A stretch of 64,000 bases of DNA from Pempheris klunzingeri. Its lineage: Eukaryota > Chordata > Actinopteri > Acropomatiformes > Pempheridae. A program made the translations under genes and the position numbers. The notes under the pieces are model-generated. The model had not been told where the DNA came from and made no database searches. It worked only from the letters and a program-made list of their open reading frames with translations. The stretch lies in NCBI RefSeq assembly GCF_042242105.1, contig NC_092029.1, positions 22,171,885 through 22,235,884 on the forward strand, in the 5' to 3' direction. This document shows positions 1-10,275 of this stretch, piece by piece (positions within the stretch are counted from its first letter, which is position 1; each line of letters starts with the position of its first letter).

Positions 1-425
1 TGGGGAGGAAAAAGCCAGAGTCCTCCTTTATCACCTGGAGACCTCAAACGGCTCCAGCTTCACTTTCATTTACAAAATCCTGAAAATGCATGGAAACATC
101 TGCTGTAGGTGCTGAAACCATGAGGTCCACCCCTGGAAGCTCACCAATCACCTCTGGATGTCACACAGACCACTAAAAAGGCAAGTTCTTAACGTCTTTC
201 AGCCTCACAGACTTCCTGGTACGCAGTAAATACGCAGTCTCCAAGCACAAATGGAGATAATCCTGATGACATCACTGTGACATCACCATCAGGATTATTT
301 TCTCAGACTTGACTAAACTCCTCACGAGTCACAGAAGACATCACACTATGCTTCCGACAGGCTCAGTCGCACTAACCATTTCTAGTAAACATAGAAGTGA
401 AATGGCCCTTTAATCGCTGCCTTAC

Positions 426-3361
426 CTCGGCCTGGTGATCGACTCTGTTTTGCCACCATCATATTCTTCATACGGTTCAAGAAGGCCTTGCAGCGGTAGA
501 TGACCAGGTTCATGCTGCAGGCATCTGAAAGAACAAGGGAAGCACGTGAGCACTGGGCTCATCCACGTGTGAACCAAATGATTCCCAGAGTACCACATCC
601 CTCAGCGATCATGTGACACTACCTCCTGTGAGTTTGGACTGGCAGTTGATGAACTCTGCCCGTCTGGGGGGAACGTAGCTCTTCCGTCGGGCCTGCAGGC
701 TTCTGGACGCGGAGCCTGGCGCCGAGTCACTAGGACCAGCTGCGGCCTCGCGCTTAGCCAACTGACTCGCTCTCCCCTGGCGGCCCACCTTGCCTGGCTT
801 TCCGGTCTTTCCCAGACTTCCTGCTTTCCCCTCCCAGTAGGTCTGGCAGGCGTGGTACAGGATCTGGACAAAGATGCACTTCTCTGCTGATGAGCTGGCC
901 ACCCACTGGTCCACAGTATTGTCAAACACCAGGTCAAACTCTGGGCTGTCCTGGAGGAGCAGAGAACAGGAGAAGTCAGCAAAAATATACATCTCACCAC
1001 TACTGGTAAGAAAAGAGAGTCCGAATGTCGCTGACCCTGTTGGGGTTGATGCCGTTGACCTGTCGGAGCTGTTCCACCGTCCACTGGGACCTCCTGGTGA
1101 AGGACGGGGAGCCACCAAACTGCTTCACCTTTGTAATGAGGAGCTGGTGTGGCCTTGTGTTGGTCACTGGGTAACAGATCAAACACAAAAGTGATGTCTT
1201 CAATAGGAGTTTCACAGTGGAACAACCTGTTTCCATGACAGCTGTGCTGAGAGTTTAAAAAGCCTTTTGTTAACTTGAATACTCATGTTTCCAGTCAGAG
1301 ACACTGACTGCACGTTAGGTGGTGATACAGTCAGATTTGGTGAACCTAAGGAGGAGGTGGGGCTGGTAGAAGAAGCTGTAGGAACCTGCAGTGTTGGCAG
1401 GGAGCCGGACAGAGTTCAGCAAGTGAACTGTGTTTGACACAGTTCACTTGCTGAACTGAATTGACCGTACAAGGCACAAAGTTCACTTATTCTTCATTCT
1501 ATAACACAGAGATGCACAGTGACACGCGAGCTGTGGTCCAAATTGCTACATAAGAAAAAACTATTCATCCTGATTCATCATTTAGTGGAGCTACAGAGCA
1601 CATTACTTCCTGTTTAACAGAGCCTTCATCACATGTGGAGGCAGTCTGAGGTAAAGGGAGCTGTTATCACTTAACGATGCAGGAGTCACAAAAAAAGAAT
1701 CAAAAAGGCATTTGTCCCAAGTTCACACTTCAAATAATCTTTGAGACACAAACTGAACAGACTGCACTGCTGGAGACGAGGCACAGCATGAATCAGCAGG
1801 TCAGTCAGACTCAGCCAACTTCTCCTCACTAGGTTTGATTGCAGTGATTAATGTGTTCGCTTTAAATGCACATTTAAACTTCGCAGATTTACAAACTGTC
1901 CACCACATCACTCGGAGAGCTAGAGCTGAACTACAGATTGTTCTTCTACGTTCCCCCTCTGCCCGCCAAAATAAAACAGTTTAATGCTGGATTCAGACAT
2001 TCGGGCTGTATAGAGTGGAGGAGTAACAGTGTATGGAGGAGGAGGAGGCCGCCACAGTCAAACATCACCAGCTGGTGAGAACAGCAGCAGTGCATTCTGG
2101 TTGCTGTAGGTTTTCTATCTTTGGAGCAAAAATCTTCCTGTTTTCAGACAAACGTGTTCCTTCTCTGCAGCAGAGACGGCCCAGTTTGATGAAGAGACTT
2201 GTTGCAGTCCCCGTTTGACACAGAAGCTTTAAACTGCATCTCAACAAGCTTCCTGCGCGGTGGTGTCGGAGCGAGTCACTTTGGTGGTGGTGCACAGCTA
2301 CATTGTGCTTTTGGCTTCGGACGGATACGCTGGCTGTCACTAGGAGCTCTCCATCCTCCATGTCCACTGACAGCTCTGCTCCCGAACAATGGCTGCTGCT
2401 GTGATGCACTGTTCAACAATGCATCTGTTCTGAGCTACAAAAACTGTGTGTGAGCGACACAGAAACAGGCTTCGTTTGCAAAAGTGATGCTGGAACAAAA
2501 CAAACCAAAAGGTCAGAGTGTGAATGTTCGAACCACGGACAGGCTGCTTCATGTGGGGGGGTGAGTGAGCTGCCGTCTCTCCTCTCCTGCCATCACAATG
2601 CCCACAGGAAGCATCTGAAAGTGAAATAAAGGCACAATGCCAAAAAAAAATAATGAAATCATATGTTTTTGTCTTTGTAAGATTCTTTGTCAGTCATATG
2701 TCTGCTTCCTGGTGGCTGTGAGGAAGCAGTGGGGATGTTTAGGGCAGGTTAAGCTCAGGAAGCAATCAGGGTGAGAAGAATGGTCTGGAGTGTCTGTCCA
2801 CACAAACCTGCACACCAAGAGCTCCTGAACAACTAATGCTGTCATTTTTCTTGTTAGGACAAAAGAATTCAAATAATGTATGTTTCAAAGGAAGCAAACA
2901 GTGTAACAAGCGACGCTGATGATGCTATTTTGACTCTGAACTTTGATTTTGTCATCATAATTCATTTAAATCAATCCCTTATTAATCAAATGTACATTTG
3001 ACGCTATTAAAGTGTTAAGATAAAAGTTCTACATGATACATGATGATCTGTGGACATGAATGAGCTCATTCGTCTCCTGCTTCACTTTTCACTGTGTCTG
3101 TGCTGAACACAGCTCAGAGGCCTGGAGGTTGTAGACAGACGGACTTTACAGGCTCTGAATTATCATTTGAGTGACAACATAAAGACATTGTGAAAGTGGG
3201 ACCGAACCTGAGACACAGATGAACGTGGTGTAGTCTCCTGAGGCTCCAGTAGGAAGGAAGGACATCCTCTTCCTCTTCCTCCTCCGCACCTCCACTGCCA
3301 CCAGCATGCGCTCATCCCGGGGGATGAAGACCTCTTTGTTGATGGCAGACTGAATGTTCAT
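426..3361 (-). CDS. stxbp6l: Amisyn-like syntaxin-binding protein (STXBP6-like), 3' end off the window
   Basis: Four coding exons join in phase: 3208-3361, 1036-1166, 623-950 and 426-524, giving 237 codons before the gene runs off the left edge. The product resembles amisyn, a regulator that binds syntaxin and restrains SNARE-driven vesicle fusion. Matching blocks are the N-terminal AINKEVFIPRDERML, then ITKVKQFGGS, RRSQWTVEQLRQVNGI, QWVASSSAEKC and AEFINCQSKLTGG, which cover the PH-like lipid-binding half. The start is the ATG at 3361, just after an acceptor at 3376, with an untranslated exon upstream. Residues about 136-193, between QTYWEG and AEFINCQ, are an extra basic low-complexity stretch where human amisyn has only a few residues. 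The last visible exon (starting DACSMNLVIYRC) does not look like the C-terminal SNARE coil I know from amisyn, so that part may lie further left or differ. The family call is firm; the paralogue name is less so. Confidence 0.82.
1413..1457. repeat. Perfect 21-bp inverted repeat with a 3-nt loop
   Basis: Positions 1413-1433 are the exact reverse complement of 1437-1457, separated by TTG. It lies in the first coding intron of the amisyn-like gene. No known element is recognised. Confidence 0.85.
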
Positions 3362-3374
3362 TGTCGTCCTGAGA

Positions 3375-4260
3375 CCTACACAGGTGATGGATGGGCATGG
3401 CTGTGCTTGTTAGGCCTGTTCAGACAATGGACTAATGTCCAGCCAGTGGGCACTGACGGAAAGACTGAAAGACTGCAGGATCAAGAGTCAGTGGGTTTGT
3501 AACAAACACGGCTGACTTCAGATCAGCCCTCACAACATAGAAGAAGTCACTGGATCCTTCTGGAAGGATTCCAGAGTTCAAAGCTCAAAAATGAGTGTGA
3601 CCACTTCATACAGAGACACCAGCACTCACACACCAGAAGTATGAGAACAATGAAACTCCATTTAAAAGAGAAAGTGAGGACACGACGTCAACATTAGTAA
3701 AACCAGTGATAATGTGGTTTCTCCTCCACTCTGAGCTGGATTCTTTGGTTTGGTTCTGGTGCCTCTGATGATGGAACTTTTACTTTTACTTTCATTTCAT
3801 CTAATCCTTCATCAGAAAAGATCTACAGACTAATCAGCACTACTGAGACAGGAGAGTCAGACTCCAGGTGAGCCCTTCAGCATGGGAAGACTTTACAGGA
3901 CAGTCATGAACTCTGTAGAAGACTTTCTACAACAGTTATTCATTAGACTTAAAACTACTGCTGGACCTCATGCTGCTCTTAGGCTCAGCTTGCCGACATA
4001 ATAACCAGGTGACACCCCCACAGGACTCATCTAGACAGTCCCTGCAGCACCCTGAGGATCCGTGAGGTGAGCCTACCTGCTCTCGTCCTCTGAAGCCTCC
4101 ACAGGGACCCGGTCCTCAGGTCAGAGCTCCAGCCAGCAGCCTGTTGGATCCACCGGATCACTCTCCATCCATTTATAGCCGCGCGCAGCACACTGCGCCT
4201 CACTGTGAGGGCGAGGATCCACCGAGATCCGTCCCATTTAACGGGCTGACAGGCACGTGG
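3375..4260 (-). promoter_or_regulatory. 5' untranslated exon and probable promoter of the amisyn-like gene
   Basis: Reading the minus strand, a good donor (GCAG/GTAGGC) ends a noncoding exon at 4077, and an acceptor (TGTAG/GTCTC) opens the coding exon at 3375, 14 nt before the start codon. The DNA from about 4080 to 4260 is richer in CpG than its surroundings, fitting a promoter. The start of transcription cannot be fixed from sequence. The intron between these points shows no other feature. Confidence 0.45.
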
Positions 4261-4534
4261 TCAGAGCACGGGGGTGGGGGGGGGGCATTATCAATAAAAT
4301 AGTCCGCATTGAATCCGTAGTTATTCCAGCATCATTACACTACTGTTATGTTTTCTGTTATAGTTTGGACCATCTACACTATATCTATTACATTACTATC
4401 TGTTTGTATGTCTTGTGCTTGAGTTAAATGTGTGTTTGCTCTGTCTGTGTCAGAACATGAGAGCAGTAGAAAAACCAAAGTCACATTCCTTGTATGTGGA
4501 CAATAAGAGCTGATTTGGATTCTGAATGACATCC

Positions 4535-4860
4535 TTCTGGGGGTCCTTCATGATCGGGACCGTCCGCCCTTGTTTCATCCATCAGCAGTTGGTTCATATG
4601 TGCTGCTGGGCGTTCATGGAGTAGGGTTAGTTTCTTCAGCTAGTAGGTGTGGATCATGTCAGGGCTCTTCATACAGGACACTCTCTGTTGGATGTCTGTC
4701 ATCGTGATGGTCACTGGCTTTTTTGCTTCTCTGTGTATCTCTTCAGTCAGGTATCCAGGGCACCTCCTTCTCCGTGTTGCCTTGATTTTTGCCTCCAGCC
4801 TCCTTCTCCATGGAAGACGAGCAGCACATGCAACATAACTCACTGCACTGTACTCCTCAT
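4535..4860 (-). mobile_element. LINE reverse-transcriptase fragment
   Basis: On the minus strand the translation contains blocks such as KKPVTITMTDIQQRVS, then PDMIHTY and, after a stop, LKKLTLLHERPAAHMNQLL. These resemble the N-terminal part of reverse transcriptases from a fish non-LTR retrotransposon. A stop and frame breaks make it a dead fragment. The clade is not certain from this short piece. Confidence 0.5.
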
Positions 4861-5049
4861 GTTTCATTAGGACCTGATTCTCATTATGAAAAGAAATGGT
4901 ACAAAGCTGAATGCAAAAATGAGCGTCTTTCACTCACACGCTTGTTTTGGACAGAATCTAAATGTGTTGCATCAGTCAAATTAACTCCTGCGCAGGAACA
5001 AGTGTTTCATATGTGTGATTCAGCCCCTCGTTTCCCTCTCTAAACACTC

Positions 5050-5440
5050 AAAAGATAGGAGGGAGGATTTGGGGCCTAACTCTGATCTCATTCTCTGTGT
5101 AGATGGCTCAGCATCACGCAATCCCGCCACTGGACAAAATCAAACAGGATATGCAGTTGTCACACAGCATGACGAAGCATGTAAACTGGCTAAAGACAGA
5201 ACTGTCACAGTTTACACTGACTCCAGATATGCATTTGGTGTTGTACATGATTTTGGTGCGTTGTGGAAACACAGACAGTTTTTAAATCTGAAGGCAAACC
5301 TATCTTACATTGTGAAAAAGTGGCTGCATAGTCAGATGCTATCCTTCTGCCAAAAGCTATCGCTGTGTGTAAATGTCTGTCTCACACTAACAATGTTGAC
5401 TCAGTCTCTATGGGAAATGCAAAGGCTGATGCAGCTGTAA
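5050..5440 (+). pseudogene. Broken retroviral-type RNase H fragment (endogenous retrovirus relic)
   Basis: The plus strand encodes a stretch resembling the RNase H part of a retroviral pol protein: a first acidic block (LCVDGSA), then a second (VYTDSRYAFGVV) with the following LWKHR. The last block (GNAKADAAVK) is in another frame. The segment that should lie between the first and second acidic blocks is shortened, so the copy is both deleted and frameshifted. No LTRs, gag or env are visible nearby. It runs directly into an L2-like 3' end. It can only be a decayed relic. Confidence 0.6.
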
Positions 5441-5454
5441 AAGGAGCAACACAC

Positions 5455-6010
5455 ACACACGCTTTCAGCTATCAGGCTCTTCTCCTGTGGAACCTCCTTC
5501 CATTTGGGTTGGGGGGGCAGACACCCTCTCTACATTTAAGAGTAGACTAAAAACCTTCCTTAGTGATAAAGCCTATAGTTTAGGGCTGGATCAGGCCTTG
5601 GACCAGCCCCTAGTTATGCTGCTGTAGGCTCAGACTGCCGGGGGACTCCCATGATGCACTGGGCTCCTCTCTCCTCCTCTTCCTCTCCATCCTTATGCTT
5701 GTCACATTCCTATTATCAGTGCTATAGTTGCTGTTAGTATATTGTTTGCTGTTTGTTCTCTCTCTGTCCAACCTCCACCCCACATGGACCCTGACAGAAA
5801 ACCGCCCCCTCCCCCTGAGCCTGGTTCTGTTCGAAGTTTCTTCCTGTTAAAGGGGAGTTTTTCCTGCCACTGTTGCCTGTTATAGCTCTGCTCCCTGAGA
5901 TCCTCCTTTCTGCAGCACAGAAAGCCTCCTGTGTCACAGTAAGACTCTGTCTCACTCTCTGCAGACTGCTATGATCTCTGTCCGGTTGTCTGACCTTTTT
6001 TGCAAAGAAC
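5455..6010 (+). mobile_element. 3' end of an L2/Maui-like LINE
   Basis: The first part encodes the last residues of the LINE reverse transcriptase (FSYQALLLWNLLPF...), and the rest is its 3' region. It shares long near-identical segments with the copies at 12.5, 28.8 and 41.6 kb, for example the run through 'aaaccttccttagtgata' and 'ccatgatgcactgggctc'. Only the 3' end is present, as is usual for truncated LINE insertions. Confidence 0.7.
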
Positions 6011-9000
6011 AAACCTTACAAAGACATCCTGCTTTCCAAAGTCTTATTTCAGTTCTCACCAATAGAATAATGTCCACAGCAAAAGCTAACCTAGAGCTGA
6101 TGAGCTCAGCCTAAATGAATGAGTGGAGACCAGAGGGAGGTGTGGGTCACCTTTATTGAAAAGAAAAGTCAGAGATCTGTTAAGGTAAAGCACCACATGA
6201 TCTGAGAAGGAACAGTACAGCAAGGGTAGACGGGGGGGGGGCATGACCACAGAGACACAGTGTCCTCATGTTCAACTACTTCACTCAGTTAAGGAGGTGG
6301 ACTGTAATCCACAGGTGTTTAATCAGTCCTGGCACTGCTCATCGGCACGTTGATCAGATGCTATGTAACATTTTTTTTAACAACAGAAAAGTGAAAAATG
6401 GCACTTTACAAAGTCACACAATGTAAACAGTCCACTGCTGTGTCCAATCAGTCACAGACTGACAGTCCTATATCACTAAACCTTTTTCTTTCCAGGAAAT
6501 TCTTCTACACACATCTGTCTAACATCATGAAGAGGAGGGGAACCTGGACAGCGTGTATTCAGATGCTTACATATGGCACAGGTAACAGGGAAGGTGCTCC
6601 ACAGGAAGGAGATATTCGGTTATTCCTGTGATGCTGAGCAGAGAGTCATGTAAACAAGGACAGACAGGGTAAGCACACGTTAAGACGACACAGCCACCAC
6701 CAGCCACAGACCAACACCAGCACGGATTAGAAGTGAGGAGGCTGCCATCTGCTGCTGCAAACATGTACCCCGTCCATATGACTTACTGCTGCCACTACTG
6801 GAGAAATGTTATGGCACTTATTAAGTATATCTGTAATGGAAATGTTTAGTGCCCATACAAACAGTTATGTGTGACTAGTGTAGCAAAGTCTGTCCTGACT
6901 GTTAGATTCATACACCGTAGGTCCAGCATTTCTCTCCAGCCTACACACAGCACTACTCATCGCCCACAAAGATTTCAAAGGGATCAATAGTATACTCATC
7001 TTTGATGCTAACATACATACGTCCTCATGCTGCCCCACCCTGTCAGTAAATGGGATTGTTTGGTCACAAAGACAATTAAGGAAATAGAAAGTGAATACAA
7101 ACGAGGAGCTGATCACATACTAGAATACTTCAAGTCATTTTAAAAATACTATTTTCATGGAGCTTTGTACATTGTGGTCATTTAGGCCTGATGTGGTTTT
7201 ATTCTAATCTGATATTACTAACTACTTGAATCAGCCCCACTGCCATTATGTTTTCCCCTAAACACAAGTGTCACTGCACTTATAGTTAAGTTGACTCAAC
7301 TGTAAGAGCTGCTGGTGGCCAGAGGGGAAGAAGTCTAATTAGAGCATCACAAAGCTTTGTGGAGGCAGAGCAGGACTGGAGTGAGGAATCATTTCACCAA
7401 GAGACTTCAAGCTCACTGTGCAGAGCCAGGTCCACAGGCTCCACCCCCCCACACAGGTCAACATGAGCACAGCCAGGGAGAACACCTAACAGTACTGTGA
7501 ACAGGGATCACAACAGAACAGTGAACATAAAGGGACAATAGGACGTGGTAAGCTTCATTCATGGCAGGTTTGAATGGTTCTCAGTTTGTCATTAAAGTCA
7601 CTGAATCCAAACGTAGACCTCTTTGGTCTGCATGCTCATGTCTCCACGTCTCAGCTCAATTCAAAGGAATCAAAGCCCGTAATCTATGTACATGGCACAT
7701 ACCCATATCATGCTTTGAGTCTAAGTGTGGCTTTAATTCCTTAAAAAAATCAAAATGCTTAAAAGATCAATAAATAAAAGTGAAAAAATATCGTCAGATG
7801 TAACAGTTTTTGGACCACAGAGTATTCACACACACAGCTTAGTGGTACCAAACACTACAGACACTAGTTGGTGCTTGACTCTGCTAACAGATGAAGGATA
7901 ACTTGGTAAGTCATAGATATGTCAGTGTTCTTTGAGCCTAAAGTTGGACTGAGATTACAGTCATGTCGTCATCCTACGAGGAGTAAGAGCTTTAACAGCT
8001 CAGTAACAACTAGTCTGTCAGCAGCTCACACATGTTTGTCCACCAACGTGTTACCATGTAAATGTCAATGTTCAGGCCAACAGGCCAGTCCATGGAAGCA
8101 TGATGACGCCACACGTATTGATATGAGAGTAAAGTAGCTCCATCAAGTGAAGTCTTCTGTTAATGGAGAGCTCTAATGGTTCCTCCTGTCTGTACTGGCC
8201 ATGAAGCCACTCAGTGCTGCAGTGCTCTTGTAGCTCATAGTAGCCACAACCTGAAGCGTCACTCACTACGTTTGCATGCATTCTGAAACCGGGTTACTCA
8301 GAGAAACCAGGTTACGCAGCTACTCTGGGAACTTGTCTACACTGTAGTAACCAGGGGCCAGATGTGTAAAAGAAGAATGTGCACACCTCATGCACACCTC
8401 AGACCAGCGAACACGCTTCTCTGCTGACAGTTGAGTGCGATGTGAATGTGGACGTGACAAGTGACTCTGAGCAGCTCTTTAGTCCGCAGCAACTCCTCGT
8501 CTCAGACAAGGAACAGAAAAGCTTTGTGTTATGTTCAGTCAAAGGGATTTGAATTATTTAAAATTTTAGTGATCTCTCCTTTCATCCAGTCGTCTGGTTA
8601 CTCGTGCAACAGTGTGTAAAACTGTCAAATACATGAAAGAGGAACCTGCGTTCTCCAGGAGAACCCTAGCTGTAGAAGTCCATGCCAGGTTTCCTGTTTA
8701 CACACAAGAAACCCAACAGTCAAAGTACGATAAAGAAACCCAACTGGAGCCTGCTTCAAATCTATTTTCCTCCATTTTAAGTATAACTACAGTGATTGTA
8801 TGTTTGCAATATGGGTGAGCTATACTCAGCACTGAAGCTGCTGCTCTCTGTACATGCTACTCACATGTCGCCGCCGTGGAGACAGTGTTTACTAGCAGCC
8901 ACATGACGAGCTGATGGGGTCTCAAAGAGTCTGGTGTCCTCCAGTGGTCACAAATCACTGAATACTAGTTTAACTCAGACGTTATTCTGATATTCTGTGA

Positions 9001-10275
9001 AGTGTTTTACATGCACTGCACAGGAAAAGAAGTGACTGTTGATGACCAAATGAACAAAAATGAATTGTTCATGTTTCATTACAGCCCAAATTAAAATTCA
9101 GTAATAGTCTGGATTAGAGGCCACGATGTACAGTGTAATTCTCATTTTACAGTGTACCAGTACAATATGCACTGATATACACATGTGTGGGAACAACAAG
9201 GGGAGCAACAGGTGTCTCTTCTGTTAGTACGAGCTACAGTATGACCTACCGGGCAACAGCCTGCTGTTTGGGAGGAATTTACAGAGACGTTTCCCTGTAA
9301 GTATCCATACCCTTCCTAACATGAGCATGGGCGTCACGCATTTCAGTGTGTGGCAGCTGACACTGTTTCCATGGAGCTGTTTTTGAGAGACGCTACAGAG
9401 ATGTTTTGTACTGACAGTTCTGTCTGTCGCTCTGCTCGCTCTTGGATGCAGGTTGAAATAGTCTGAAGTTTCCGTTAGAAAAGATGTGCTGAATTTATTA
9501 AAGCGTTGTTTCATGCTTTAATTTTGATATCATGACTCTCGATAAAGTGGAAATGGCTACAGTGTTCATGTCCTTAACTGTCTCATCACCTGCCTCATGA
9601 TAAATCCTGTGCTCCATAAAAACACTGAACAGCACTCTGCAACACTCTTGTTGCAGCCCCATACTCCCCCAAACCTCCAGCTCTGTTGCTCAGTGATGGT
9701 CATACTGTACTGTATGTACTGTAATGAGAGAAAAGGTGCCAGCAGCAGAAATTCTTCAGCACATTCTTCCCCTTCTTGTTCCCTTACATGTGTGTGGCAG
9801 TATGTACAGTATGGGGACACTGTCAGTGCAACACTGGGACACTGGGACACTGGGTTTTGGGAAGACTCTGCAGTGTTATGGGGTTTAATGAACATTGCAG
9901 CCTCTGGGTTGACAGCCCAGCTTTAGAGCATAAGTCTAAACGTAAGTAACCCTTCTTCCAATCAAATATCAACTGACAGTAGCAAATAATTAGGTTGTGT
10001 CAATCATTCTTTGTCATTTAAAATGAGAATTAGTCTTCAGTCTATATTTAATAATATATTGAATAATAATATGTATTTAGAATGTTATTCATATTTCATA
10101 TTTTACATTCCAAAATTGTGTGGAGCAGAGAATTGTTCAATCTGAATTAAGACGTTACAAAATGAAGAATGGAGTCTGTTTCTTTATGTTCCATAAACTG
10201 GGATGTGAGTTGATATTTCAGAAGGTGTGAAGTGACTCCAGGTGTGACGGCTCCATTTGCTAGTTTGCATTTATG
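6011..10275 (-). other. Region downstream of ddhd1, possible long 3' UTR
   Basis: No exon with a recognisable protein is seen on either strand. If transcribed, it would be the 3' untranslated region of ddhd1, whose stop codon is at 10276-10278. On the minus strand an AATAAA lies at 6157-6152, with other candidate signals closer, such as about 9498-9493. A short direct repeat (GGGACACT units) is at about 9836-9862. Which poly(A) site is used cannot be told from sequence. Confidence 0.35.

Noticed and set aside
9566-9926. Paired 109-codon frames on both strands
   Set aside because: Both are open by chance over the same bases, without splice context or recognisable homology.
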